From Atrina japonica (lineage: Eukaryota; Mollusca; Bivalvia; Pterioida; Pinnidae): DNA of 64,000 bases. A model generated the notes under the pieces. It searched no databases and was not told the DNA's origin. It saw nothing but the letters and a program-made list of their open reading frames with translations. A program made the position numbers and the translations under genes. Below, in pieces: positions 35,829 through 51,200 of the stretch. Position 1 is the first letter of the stretch, and every line of letters starts with the position of its first letter. The stretch covers positions 261,001-325,000 of the forward strand of contig BROG01000127.1 in assembly GCA_030159075.1 (NCBI GenBank), given 5' to 3'.

Positions 35829-38800
35829 CTATTTCTGTTGGTAACCTTGGTACCACTGCTGATATTGCTGGTTGTACTGTTGTTGGTTGTACTGAGGCCA
35901 ATATCCCTGTCCCCAGCTTTGGTTCTGACCCCCCTGAGCATAGTTCCATTGCTGCAAATGTAACATTTTAACATTAGTATCATAAACACTCGCATCAATA
36001 CATAAGATGTTAGACACACTTTTAGTTGGAAAAAATGAAGATAATCAAATATTCCCCTTCCTAAACTTTGTATATCTACATACTGAAGACAAGTGAAGTA
36101 TGCAAACAAGAGGCTCATTGAGCTAAACATCACCTTAATACATACAGTTTTGATCCATATTAAACAAAGCAGAAAACAAGAAAGATGTGTTCAAGTAACA
36201 CTGAACCATTAGATGTCGAGTCTTTCATGAAGATTTTGAAGTTCTGTAACTCGGGCAAATATGGTTGATTGTAGACCATAATAAAATTCATACTAGATAT
36301 TGCTAATATAAAGCAACATGCCAAACTTCAGGAATGTAATTTAATTAACAGAAATTAAAATGTTGCACATGAACCTCCAACAAAAATACTATGCCCCTAT
36401 AGAGAACCTCAGGCAATATTAATATCATGTCAAGACTTAGAACTCCAGGCATTATTTAGATTATGTCAAGACTTAGAACCTCAAGCATTATTTATATCAT
36501 GCCAAGACTTAGAACCTCAAGCATTATTTATATCATGCCAAGACTTAGAACCTCAAGCATTATTTAGATCATGTCAAGACTTAGAACTCCAGGCATTATT
36601 TAGATCATGTCAAGACTTAGAACTCCAGGCATTATTTAGATCATGTCAAGGCTAAGAACCACAGGCATTATTTAGATCATGTCAAGACTAAGAACCTCAG
36701 GCATTATTTAGATCATGTCAAGACTTAGAACTCCAGGCATTATTTAGATCATGTCAAGACTTAGAACTCCAGGCATTATTTAGATCATGTCAAGACTTAG
36801 AACTCCAGGCATTATTTAGATCATGTCAAGACTTAGAACCACAGGCATTATTTAGATCATGTCAAGACTAAGAGCCTCAGGCATTATTTAGATCATGTCA
36901 AGACTTAGAACTCCAGGCATTAGATCATGTCAAGACTTAAAACCACAGGCATTATTTAGATCATGTCAAGACTTAAAACCACAGGTATTATTTAGATCAT
37001 GTCAAGACTAAGAACCTCAGGCATTATTTAGATCATGTCAAGACTAAGAACCTCAGGCATTACTTAGATCATGTCAAGACTAAGAACCGCAGGCCAGTTT
37101 AGATCATGTCAATACTTAGAACCCATGCAGGGTTTTCCATAACACATTTTTTTGTGTCTCTGAAGCAAAATACTTTTGGGACACACAAATTGATTAAAGG
37201 GGCATTAGCTGTGGGTTTTTTTTTTTTTTTTTTTTTTACAAAATTTGTTTGTCCTTTTTACTGCTTTGATTGATATACAATAACAAAAAAGAAGTATACA
37301 CAGGCATAAACATTTTTACATTCCTATATATTTTGTTAAAATCGCTTGAGAAACCCAGGTTTGGCGCTTTTTCACTTTCAATTGATTAACTCGACCATAC
37401 TTTTTTGTATATGAATACCACACTGGACCTGGCCTTATTTTCACAAAATGTATAGGAATTGAACATTTTTTATGCCTGTATATAGCTCTTATTTGTTGTT
37501 ATATATCAAGTACATGTAACAAAAGTAGAAATTTTTAAATTTTTTTTTTGATAAACACAGCTAATGCCCCTTTAAAATAGAGTCCCTGAAGAACCACTAT
37601 AACTCTGTATAACTGAAGCAACTTTGAATCTAGGACTGAAAAAAGGGTATCATTTTTTTTCATTATTGGGATATATCAAGTCCCTGTAACTGAATGGGAC
37701 TCACAAATCTTTATCTTGTGGGTCCATGGGACTCACTAAAATTTAACCCAAGGGAAAACCCCGCCCACAGCATTATTTAGATCATATCAAGATAACCACA
37801 GGCATTATTTATGGCCAAGAGCCTGACACTTTTACAAATGGACTAATCATTCATGATACTGTACACCTAACCATATATATGTTATCAGCAGTGAGACCAC
37901 CCCTACCTGTGAGTATTTGATGTAATGTAGCTCAATCTATATAGGAATTTTCCGCACTCTTTTAGGAAAGGGGCTTAGACCTTATGAATTAGGAATTTTA
38001 GCAACATTTTATAAAATTGGGAAATCTAAAATATACACAAAACTGTTTGAAAAAAAACAAAACACTCTTCAAATTCAATTGACTTCAATTGGGAATGGGG
38101 CCTTATTTCGGTTCATTAATATAGAGTGAAAAGGCCCTGCTATATTACTACTTACTCCATATCCTGACTGATTTGCCGTGTTCCAGTTACTGTTGCTTCC
38201 TTGACTTCCCCAGCTGCCTTGACCACTGTTCCAGCTTCCCTGATTACTTGTGCTACTAGATCCATAATTCCCTTGGCTACCACTGTATGATCCTTGGCCA
38301 CTGCCATAACTTCCCTGACTACTACGGTTAACAGAGCTACTGCTACCACCCCCGCTGCCACTTCCACCACTGCTACCACCTCCACTGCTCCATCTTCCAC
38401 TTCCACCTCCACTGTTCCATTTACCACCACCACCACCAGATCCTCCACTCACACTTCGGCCTTGATTGCGATCCTAAATGAGAATTGAAATTGCACATAT
38501 TTCATTGTCAAAGCAGATTTGAAAAAGGCACTTCATATCTAAGACTACAAACCATAAATAGTAGCAAAATTGATGACATATATACTTGAATCTTAACAAG
38601 TATACAGAACAAGCATGAAATCCTAAAATATCATTATCAATGACGGTGTTATAATTATATGTCTGATTATATATGATATACATTTGTAAGAAATTTTAAA
38701 TATATTCCTCAGATCAAACTAACCATGGGGAAAAAATACAAGATAACTTTGTAACGCTGAACCATGTACCATAACATGAAACAATGCAATGACACTGCAC

Positions 38801-41679
38801 ATACAAAAATCTTATATTCACTCATCAGCTGTTTGTTTTAAACTTGCATAAGAATTGTAATGATTCTGGCCACATTGCAAAGATCGGTATACTTTATACG
38901 TGGCTTATCTTTAAAAATAAATCTCCCATTGGAGTTCAAAATAATCAATCTAGTTTTGGTCTTATTGATAGCACTGACAGTCACTAAGCTTTTAAAAGGT
39001 ACACAGATCCACCAGCTTACACATGTATCAACACTTGAGGACTTACTCTCCAATTTCCTCCTTGATTTCTTTTATCTCCACCTCCGCCTCCACCTCCGCC
39101 TGACCATCGATCATTTCGGTAACGACCACCACCACCACCTCCGCCACCATATCCACCCCCACCTCCAAATCTTCCACCATCATTTCTGTTATAACCTGCA
39201 AGTAAAACAACTTTTTAAAAAAATTTGCCCTTCATCTATGTGATTTCATTTTTTTATTGCTCTTTTAAGGTCTAGAATTATAAATGGACCACTGTTACCA
39301 TCAAATCAATGGTCATTCAAAATCTGGGAAATTGATGTTCATCTGTCTACTTACCCCCTTGTCTATCTCTTCCACCACCGCCACCACCCCAGCGGTTCTG
39401 TCCACCACGTCTATTATCTTTCCAACCACCACCACCACCACCTCCTCGACCTCCAAATCTATCATGGCCACCACTTCTATGATCACGGTGGTCTCTTTCA
39501 CGACCTGCATCAATTAAAAAATTTGAATACCATCAATTAATTTTATGTCAAAACTCTATTTAACATTAGAATACAATCTCATGTCAGATAAATACACCCC
39601 TATTATTCTTCAGCCCTTTTACTTGAAAAAGTATGATAAAATTTAAAATCTATAATCATATGTATCAATATTTTTATTTTCTAACTTTTCCCGATTTTCA
39701 TGATACTAAGCACTTTTTTCTAACAATCTTTTTTTTATACTTACACCAGTCCTCAGTTTCATACACTGTGTCACAGACTACCTTCTTTCATAGCCACATA
39801 TGAGAAAAAATTTTTGGTGCAACTTTAAACAATAGTCAACAAGAGTACATACTGCAAACCCTACAAGACACACCGATTGTGAACTTTGGTAGTTCTCTTT
39901 TTAGGTAAATGGTGCTACAGTTGGTAACGGAGTAAAAAAATCATTTGCAGTCTGTGCCTTTTGAGCTCATTTGGATTATAAGAGAAAGTATCAAAAAGGA
40001 CGGCAAAGTGTGGTGTCCATATTTGGGTAAAACAAATCCATGCTTTTGGTCCAACACAGGTCATCGTCAAACTTGTGTGAAGTATAATGATATTGAATCT
40101 ATGGCGCCAAGTTTCATTAAAATCAACGAAGGATTGAAAATATTTGAGTGATAACAATGAAAGTTAAAACCAGAAAAAAAGGCATACCATACATCCTGTC
40201 TAACGATAAAATATATCAATCAAACAAGTTTCATAATATCTTAACAAAGAAAGTAAAAAACACAGTATCCCTTCAATACAACATGTATGTGTGTTTGTGT
40301 GTGTGTGTATGTGTGTGTGTGTATCAACATTATCTTGAGTATGATAAATGTTTAACTAAAGACAGTAGAATTTTAACACCTTACGATGATGGGTTTGATG
40401 TAAATTTATTGGCTTTTGGTCGCTGTAATTCTTGCCCAGACATCTGGTATTATCCACTTATGGAGATCAGCTGATTTCAGTCAAATATTACCCAACAAAT
40501 GTGACTGTCTCTGCCATAGCTTCATCACTTCGCACTACATCATTCATATATGCAGCAATATAATACGGCTAAATGCTGAAATCTCCTTTGTTTGATACAT
40601 GTCAACGACAGTTCTTTATATATATATATACCACAGGGATGTGATTCCATCATGGTGAAAAAGGAGGAAAATGACTCATTTGTACTGAGGAAAATAAAAA
40701 TTTAACGATGCAGCAAAATTTTGAAAAAGGAGGAATCTCTCCGATTGGATGAAAATTCTCATCCCTGATACCACAACACTTTAATTCATGATTCGAGTTT
40801 ACTTCACTTTTTAACTATGTTTTAAGATAGTTATGGTAGTGTGGCATGCTTTTATTTCACAAAATATAATATATCACTGTCAAACTTCAATAGCTTAAAG
40901 GTCAACAATGAAATTTGTGCTTTTGTATTTAAAACATAAAATCTAGAATAGGACAGCATTTCCTATACCCATCCCTGACAGGTAGTATGCAAGAGAGAAC
41001 TTTTTTCTTACTAAGAATAAATCAGCTGTATTCTGGGAAAGAAACAACAAAAAGTAGCTGAACATTTGTGGTCTATACATTTGCAGTTGGCATCATTTTT
41101 AAAATGGGAAATGTATAAACATGTTTTCCCGATGTTTAAAAATGAACAAAATTCTGTAATGTTAATATTGTGTACCTCCAAATCTGTCACCAAATCGAGA
41201 TCTTTTCTGTGGTGGAGGTAGAGCTTCCTTTCCTTCCTTGTTATACTGTGTAAGAAGTTCTGTGGCTTCTGTTCTGTCTAGTTCCACAAACTCTACACTG
41301 TCAAACAGTACACCTTCCTCGGGAAGTGAGAAGTTAGCTACAAACAAAACACAGATTCTATAGAAGTGCTTACAGACAAGGTCAGGAAACAGCCCACAAA
41401 TCCGCCAAGTCTACTCACATGGACTGCCACCTAAACCAGTTCAGAGAAAAAAAAAATCAGGGAAAGAAAACATGTCAACTAATATCATGCTAAGTACACT
41501 TCTAAACAAAGATATTAGAGTAGTATAGGGGTACAAATCACCAATGGTGATTGTGTCATCTCATCCTACCTTTCATTTCAAGAACAGCTCGATCAGGTAC
41601 ATCTTTTCCTTCCTCTTTTTCCCTCTGTTCAATGCGCCTTTTAAATTCTTCATCAGTGGGAACAATGACGACAGCTTTG

Positions 41680-41714
<35 letters not shown>

Positions 41715-44700
41715 CCTGGCTGATGCGTACACATTTGTCTAGTGTGGCAATAAAGAGTAGATTGTTATCATTGCTCTATAAAAGCAATCCAGTTTTGGCA
41801 TTGAAATACATGGCGACCTAACAAGTCTGCCACAGACATAAACCATGTTGTAAAAAATTTCCTCTTTGTCAATCTGCAATATACTCCAAGAAGATAAATA
41901 AGTGATCAATCCCACCGTGTGGGGACACTGCGAGTCATACTTACCTCCAGCTCTCAGCCAACTGAAAAGAACTTTAACCTATTCCTAGAATTAAATTTAG
42001 CACTAACCCTAACCCAAACTTTAAATCATATGCCCATACTTCAATTATATCATCATCATTATATCATCATGTCTATCCTCATTTGATATCAAGAACATAT
42101 GCAATCCAGCTGTTAAGATCATTTTACATTGGAAATCAGTTATATGATATGATTAGTTCATCCATTTGTAATTGTACATTTTAGTGTCTGCCAGACAAAC
42201 ATAACTATGCTGCTGCTGCTGTTGACGACAATCAGCTCTCAACGGACCTTTCTTCCATTCCTCCGAGTATAAGAAATGTACCTACTTAAGTAGTAATTCC
42301 TGGTCATCAGAGCGAGACTAAAATTACTGAAGGATCCTGCTGACTGTATAAGAGTAATCTTACCTTGACGTGATGAGAATCCAGTCCAGAGCTGTTGTAA
42401 CAAGGGCGTAAGTGAAAACAAACTTACCGTGACTTACCCGAGATATCAATGACCAATCATTTTCCTCTTCAATACTTACAGTTTACCACGACAAAATTGT
42501 TCAGCTCAAGATGAGAGTTCAAGGTTTTTTTGGCAAATAAATAATATAAAAACACAAGCAGTGCTTTAATTTCCTGTCCAGCAGCTTTAGAGAGTTTTCC
42601 ATTTTAACTTCCTGGCCTGAAAGACAAACAAATCACCAGAATAGCTCATCAGTTTTACCTGGTCAAGAATGTAATTTCTCTTTTTAGATGCAGCAACTTC
42701 AAACATCTTATTCAGACATCTAGTAGATTTGTCAATCAGGATATCCCATCTTCCTGAATAATTTCGTTTCCTTGGTAATCCCATTACCTGTGGGAAAAAA
42801 ATAAATGATATATCATAGGAGTCATATGCAATGATTTACAAATGTAAATTCTGTCCAAATTGATCTTATATTTAAGTAGACTCTTTGTTTCAGGATGTCA
42901 CAAAGGATGTCACAAACCAGCTCTATCAGCAACATGTTAACAAATGGAAAAAGTCAACTCCAGTGGTTGCATTTGATCCTTTTTTTAATCTCAAATTATC
43001 CATCCTAGTTTCTAACTACCAAGGTATCTAATAATCAGGATGATAATTCACCAATAAAAGTAATGTTTGCAATCATGTATATGACAAAAACAGATGTCTT
43101 TACATCATTATATATCTACCAAAAATGACAAAGTGTCAAGATTAAATGTCTATTATATTACATAAAAAGGCTGTTACATTCAGATGGAAGCTTTCTTCTA
43201 CTCACTTTCATTTTGTCAATTATGAAATTGGTTCCAAGCACGTTAAACCTCTTTTCTGTTTCTGCTGCCTTGTGTTTTTCTGACCATACTGTCTTCCCAG
43301 ATCCTGGCAGTCCAATCATCATTATCATCTAAATAAAGTAAAAAACAAATATAAAACTGTATTGGTGACCAAAGCCCTGACTTAACCACAAAAACCCTAA
43401 ATCAGATGTAACAAATTTCTACATTTTTTTTTATCATCTTGGCCTTAATAGGCTTCATGCCGAAGTTTAAGAAAATCTGTCAAGTAAATTTTGAGAAGTT
43501 TCAAATTTTCAAAAAATAACTTCTGAAGCATATCTGCAAGATATAATGCACCCAAAGACAACAGATTAAACAAGATCCCCAATGTGATTCATGTGACTGA
43601 AAAAGAAAAACTTCTATTCTCCTCCACACATTTATATAAATGTTTTCATTTAAAATTTCACAACAATCAAAAAACAAGTTTTACACTTATATTTATGTCT
43701 CCTGTTGCCACCGACATTGACATACTGGGGGTCCTTACTGTGGGAAGAATAGGTTGAGAGAGAAAAGACATAAATTACACCTGATCACTCTTCCTACTTG
43801 GCATTTTTATAACCCAATTAAATATTCCTTAACTCTAGGCTACATTGACTTGGACATTAAAAAAAAAATGTGGGTATAACAATGCCAACCTCACAATCTT
43901 CCTTCTTTGCAGGTGGACAAGTTCCTCTTACACGCTCTTCTAGCGGCACTTGTTCAATAAACACATATTCCTCTTTTAGTGGAAACCATGGTTCTTCCTG
44001 TAGATAAATATCAATTAAAAATATATAATTTGAATTAAAATTCATCTCAGAATAAATACATTTCAAGTTATGAATTTGCAATTCCTATTCAGCTATCTAC
44101 ATAAACCTATGACTGTGTTTGATTTACTATCCCTTTAAGACAATTTCCTCTTATTTGAAATAGGAGATTTACATGTATATTTAACACAAGTTCTCAGAAA
44201 ACTCCTATGGATAAGTCACCGACCAATAGGATTATTCTGTGCATTGACGAGGACAACCAGACCAACATTGACTCGCTACCTGTAAACATTCAGTTCACTG
44301 CGACACCAGGACTTATGTGCTATGTACCTGGCAACATTTATTTATTGTTTAAAAAAACCGATGTGGGAATCTTTTTTTTTCTGAGACAAATCGCCGTCTA
44401 AAATCTAATTGATTTCGGCAAGCATATAAAGCTGCAATGTCTGCCGGGGCGGTTACACTCATGCCGAGTCATGGAAAGCAACTACAGTTGCAGAAATTAA
44501 AACTTTAACTATTAATTAACAATGAATACCTGATTAAAAAAAACATCAAAATCTTTAATTTGAATCATTTTTATTAAAATTATGTAGGGATATAGGAGTC
44601 AGTTTATACAAATTGACACACAATTACAAGTTTAAGTGACCAGTTCAAATTGATAAAAATTCATAATTTTTATCTGGCAGTGGTGTATACATTGTAATAC

Positions 44701-47700
44701 ATATGCAGTAGTGGTTGGGTGAGTCAGTCATTGTAATGTGGCGGGATAAGGGTTAATGCTGTTCTTCTCATATATGATAGAAACAAAAATTTGATTATGA
44801 AAATATAAAATTTTATGTCTTACCTGTGCACCAAAGTTGCATTCAAATTCTACATTTTTAGAAAGAACATGAGGAAATAAGGCTGCATCTCCAAGTTTTG
44901 ATTTTTCTACTTGAAAGCAAATTCCGAGGTCGTCACCATTTTTGGTAAATGATATATAAGCTTCACCTTCATCTGCATCAAAGTCCTGTAAATTGAATGT
45001 TCAGTTTACAACATTTAATTGAGTTTAAGTTTTAACCCTTTAATGCCCATATTTCCCTAGTATTCAGTACTGTATGTGTTTCAATTAATTTGTCTAAAAC
45101 AAAGGAAATTGATGACCTTCACTCAAAAGCCCATAACTTTTTTATTTTTCATCATATTGACCTAAGATTTTCACCAAAGATTGTTGATATAATGTGCTAC
45201 ATCATCACATCCATTTTTTCATGTTACCAAGCACCTAACTCCAGGTAAGAACAGGTAAAAATCAAACAACAGGTAAATTAGTGTAAAGTACAGAAAATGT
45301 ACATATTTATTCATAATTTAATAATCCTGAAATAGAAAATGGAAAGTTATTATTATAAAATAATTAATTTACCAAAAAAAACAAAAAAACTTACTATTTG
45401 AAGCAAGAAAATAACAGGTAAAATTGTCCGAGAAATCCAGATATTATTGCTGTCCAGTTATAGTATATACACATATTTACATTTATTACAAACACATTTT
45501 AACACTTTTCAAGTACACTGTGTCCCAAGTAAGAATATCAGAATATGTCAACTTAAAAAAATAAAGAATATATCACAGGTAAATCCATTCATTTCATACC
45601 TGAGTCCAGGTAAACACAATAAATCACATAATCACAAAGTTTTGTCCAAATAACTTCACAAGAGATATATACAAAATAATAACAATGATAATGAATACTT
45701 AGGAATTAAAATTAGTCATGTTTCTGTCATGAAATGTAGTGAAACATCCTACTCTACAAAGAGCAACTTTGCAAAATTTGCACATAAATGATGTCTCGAT
45801 CGGCCTTCCTTTAGGGGTTTTCCGCTTCTGAACTGAACATTCACGGCAAATTTTTTTCCTCCCTTCTATGTGAACCATTTCATGTTGACTTATTGTTTCA
45901 CTTGCAATGTCTCTATCAATGTTTTTGGATTTCCTGCCGACACGATGTTTTTTTGAAGAAAATCCAGCTCTTAATTGCTCGGCGACATCGGCTCGGAACT
46001 GCAGGTGATCATAGTGTTTACGTGGTGGTGGGTCTTTGTTGGATTTACAATATAAAATCCATGAATTTACGATGCATAAGTTCACAGTGTACCATAACAC
46101 ATATCTCCACCACTTCGTACCCGAGCGTCCAACAGGATAATACGACAACATCTGATCGAATCTGTCGACACCTCCCATGTGTTGGTTATACTTTACATTT
46201 ACGTGCGGTTGATTGTTATTATTGCAACCTGGCTGTTCCCCTGTAGACAGAAATGTTATCTGTCGTTTATCCTTGTATGATGTTGCTAACATCCTTCCTT
46301 TTTGCATTTGTATAATGTCTCCAGTTTTCTTAAGTTTTGTCTTAATTTCCACGGGCAGTCCTTTCCTGTTAGTCATCACAGTTCCGCACATGAATGTGTT
46401 CGCGCGTGCCAGGTGCTCTGCCAGTGTAACAGAAGTAAAAAATCTGTCAAAATACAGAAATCTGTTCTGATTTTGAAATGGCGAGGATAAATTCCACACA
46501 ACATCGTATCCTAAACCATGCTGCCTAATTCCATTTCTCTTTTTTCGGTGTAAATATCAAAACCTGAACAATATCCAGTATCGGATTCACAAATCTGCCA
46601 CACTTTGATGCCCCACTTTGTAGGTTTCGCTGGCATGTATTGCCGAAAATGCAGTCTTCCTTTGAACCCAATCATACCCTCATCTACAGATAAGTTGCAT
46701 CCAGGTTTGTAATTGTCCTTGCACTTACTCAATACTAAATCAATGAGAGTTCTCACCTTGTATAGGGGGTCATAATTATGATCATTCCGCCCTGGTGCCG
46801 CAGTTGTGTCCCTAAGATGAAGATACTGATTTATTTTCATGAATCTAGTCTTGGTCAAAATTGACGAAATATATGGATCACCAAAACGTTCATCAGTGCA
46901 CCAGTAATTACTTATTCTGGGTAACTGGCGAATTCCCATCATTATATTGATGCAAAAGAACGCACGTATTTCTTCTGACGTGGTTGGCAGCCATCTTGGA
47001 TCATGTCCGTCGCCAATTTTCTGTTGTGCGTACATGTTGGTCTCATTTGCTATCAGTTCAAATAAATATACAGGAAAAAAACAACAGGAAATATTCCAAA
47101 GGTTTTGCACTTGGATTTAATCCATGATTTGGTCCAGTTTCTTCCGTAAATAGTGGCACATTAACTCCGGAAAGTTCACTCCTCCATTCTGAATCTTGAA
47201 ATTCAAAATCTCGATCGACACTGGTATCATTGTCGCTGATTTCGTCCTCATCCGAGTCACTATCCAGGTCTGAAATTTCGATGTCCGACTCGTCCAACAT
47301 CCTCATAATTTGTTCATTATGCCGTTCGCTAGCTTTCTGTACGTCTAATGGCGTAAATCCTTCGAAGTCTGAATCACTATCATCCGACTCCATCATAATT
47401 TTCGGTTCAGTAAACTTGCGATCGAAGGTCTGATTGAATTGAAATTTATACGTGTTGAATACAATTTTCTTCTCTTTGAATATGGCGGATTTACTTCCCC
47501 GGATGTGACGCTATCTAGTTATCGCGAGATTTAACGTTATTTGAACTACTTCCTATATAAACAAGAGTATAAAATACGGAGGTACATGCGGCCGGCTACG
47601 GCCGGGTTGGGCACATACGGAAGCGGCCGGTTTTGGCCGGTTTAGGTATTAAAGAGTTAAATAAATTATATCAGTCTAGGAATACTAAACATTTTAAATT

Positions 47701-48262
47701 TCAGAATCAGTGCAGAGTTGGGGAGTTACTAAAGTATTCAATACTATGAATCTAAATTATAATGAATGAAGTAAAACACAAACAGAAATGCTGACTAACA
47801 AGCTCATGTGCGCTTTCCTGCTGCAAATATTTTTCTTTTAGATATTTATTCTATTTGTCATTTTTCAAGTCAGACCTAAATCCACAAAATTCAAAGCACT
47901 GTATTTTCTCTAATTTTGTCATGTATTAAGATTGTCTTGTTTAAGTTCAGCAGAACATATGGCAGACAGGGAGTCTTATTTTATATAAAGGACATAATAA
48001 GGTTAATCACTTCTAAAGTAATAAACAATTACCACATAAGCTCCAATAACATCTCCAGCTCCAAACTGCTGCCCGTAATCTTCAAATTTACATTCTGTGG
48101 CTGCTTTAGCTGTGCCTCCATAACCATATGATAAGGCTTCTTCACCTACAAGGTAAAGGAAATATTTTGTACAAGAGATTCAGATGACAACAGTATCTCA
48201 CCAAATTAAAAACAGATCTGTAATTCATTCTTCTATGTCAACTGCTTTGATGCTATGTGTAA

Positions 48263-48299
<37 letters not shown>

Positions 48300-51200
48300 A
48301 AATAGAAAAAAGATAAAAAGAGTTAAATTATTTTAAAAATATCATACACAACAATATGCAGAAGAAATTTCAGATAAATTGTCTACTAAGTTTAAATTTT
48401 ACTCAATTATAATGAGCAAATTAAGATATTTAAATTGATTACCTAAATTCATGGACGTGGAATCTGCAGACCAGCCTATACGAGCTACATTTGTATGGAG
48501 CTCATCTTCTGGTAAATGTGAAACATCACAATTTGCTGTCAGCTGAAAGTCAAAAGTAGAGACAATAAGAAAATATGCCACTGTCAATATTTGCCAAAAA
48601 TCAAAAGGATTAATAGTAATAATACCAGTTAATATCCTCCAGGCCTCATGAAACTATAAAAGTACAAGATAAACAACATTATGATGGGAGTGTTTCCAGA
48701 GCAGATTAAACATACCAAAGGTACAGTCCATCTTTTGTAGTTATGAACTCATGACTGAAGATGGGGTTATAAACTTGGAAATTTCAAATAGATATCTCCC
48801 ACATGTCGATAAGAGGTGTAAATATGTATGTGAAACCGATATCAAGGTCCCTGTTGTAATTATAGACTCAGAAAATTGTTGAACTTTGTCATTTAAGCTA
48901 AATTTCAATAAATGAAAAGATCAAGGACTGGGGTTTGTATGTCCATTCATCAAAATTTCAACCATTATTATCTTCAATAGTAAATGTCAGTATGTTGTAA
49001 TTATCGTTGTATGATAAAAACATCAAACCTACCTTAATTTCAAATGCCACTTTTCCACCCTTTACACCATATGTAGCCCTTGCACCTGACCACACCATGG
49101 CAAATCCTCCATCTGTCATTGGGGTAGCTTTCATATTTGTTTCATCAAGGACCAAACTCAAATCTGAATTGACTATAATAAAACAGATAGAGACATAAGT
49201 TATAGAATGTCCGTCAACGTCAAAATTTAGGTACATAAATCATACATATAGAATTTAAATCTTCAACAATAGATTAACAAATTAAAGGTTACAGCATTGA
49301 AGTAAACCAATGAGACATTGTTAAAACATTATGACAAGAAAAATTTTAGCGAGTAAAATATACTTACATCTGTCAAGGATGACATTTGTAGATGATTCCC
49401 ATGTTTCATCTTCCATAACAACTTTTTTAGGACTGCGACTTCGTCTGCAATGTTAAGATAATGTTATGATATCAGGACTCAAAGTGGTCAGCAATTTGGT
49501 TGAATATGCAACAAAAATACATAAATGGTGACTAAAAATTAATCTAACAGCATTTTGACAACAGTAAATGCAATGTCATCGTAATTCAAATCTGTAATTT
49601 GCATTCTGGCCAGTGCCAAAGTGTTTTTAACCAATGTTAAGACATGACTGATACCTATTTTAGTGCTTATTTAAACTAAATGAAGGTTACATTAAAATCT
49701 GGTCTTTCAGTCTCAATTCCATTCCGGTAATTACAGGTTTTTATCCCAGATCTTGGCATGACCATATAACATGGCACCAAAGAGAAAGTCAGAATTGCCA
49801 ACCGACTTCAAGTTTTCAGGCTCAGCAGCTAGTAATACCAAAAATGTATCAGGCAGTGAGCCAAAAAAGTAAAAATCTTTAAACAGAATATCTTCTGATG
49901 AAGTGGTTGAATATTTAAAATTCCTTAACAGTAATTTTCTAGGTTACCTTCTCTCTCTAGACCTAGATCTTCGTCTTTCCCTTGAACGACTTCGTCTCCT
50001 TTCATGAGAACGTGATCGTGAACGACTGTGTGATCTCTTTCTTCTGTGTCTTTTTTCATCTGTAAATATAAGACACCAAGAAATCACCCAAAATTCAAAT
50101 GTCAAGCTTTGTATAATAATTAAAATATTTTCATGGATTAACAAATGGACTAAATACATATGAGTATACATGAATAGTCCGGTCCTGCTGTATCACGGGT
50201 CCCATTGTATCACGGTATATTGTATTTTTGGAATTCTGCAGCATGACATTGTTATTGGAACTCTATAATTTGTGGAAAATTGGAACAGCCATGTTGCTTT
50301 CCAAAAGACATTTTCTGTGAAATCGTCACAAGAATTTCGTTAAGTAAATGACATGATTATTTTTTTTCAAAAATCTCTTGTACCACCCTCCTAAAAATGG
50401 TCCTCATAATCCAGAAAATCAAATTTACAGAACAGAAACATCTGACAGTTATTACCCAATTCCCACATAAACCATTCTCACCTAAGCTCATATGAGCAAG
50501 TAAACTTGGCCTCGCTCTGATAGTAAAAACTATTTTACTGTGATACAAGAGGAACCCCCTTCAGACTACTTTCATGATAAGGCAGACTTTCAAACAAATA
50601 CAGAAAAATTAGAATGGCCACATTTAAGGAACATTTTCACAAATTGGGAAGAAAAATATGTATAAAATCATGACAAAAACTTCACTTGCTGCTTAAGTCA
50701 TGGTATGCGTCAAAACATGGAAAATTGTTAAGTACCGCGATACAATGGGACACCAGTATAATTGTAAAAGAACACTGAGCAGCCTCTCCAAAAACCAAAG
50801 GTATACATCTATGATCACTATTATGCTCTAGAACTACAACATTATTTCTAACTATCAAACTCAACCAGTATTCTAACTACTCATACGAAGATTTGCTTCA
50901 GAAATTTGATATTGCATTAGTTTTACTTGTATGAATAAATTCACAATGTAATACCTGTTAAAGGGTGATTGTTGCGTATCTTAAAATTTGTCCAGTATTA
51001 CTGCGACAACTGTCTTTCTATTCCAGTCTACGTATCAGGCTGATAAGAACATCAATACATACCCTTTTCCCCATCATCTTCAACTTCTTCAACAGTAGCG
51101 AGTTCATCCTGAGCTACATCTCCATTTCCCTTAACATCTTCTCCTTCCTTCTGTTGTTTTTCTTCTTGTGCCGTACTTTCTTCTTCAACCACCATTTGTT

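Noticed and set aside
38152..38488. Frames [15 protein letters not shown] (-) and [16 protein letters not shown] (+)
   Set aside because: They are off-frame readings of the Gly/Ser-rich hnRNP U-like exon, whose own frame joins neighbours in phase.
42239..42421. Extra exon between the hnRNP U-like exons 42659-42787 and 41570-41738, bounded by donor-like sites
   Set aside because: The two known exons already join in phase as NYILDQ then TNVYASA, which is the family's continuous sequence.
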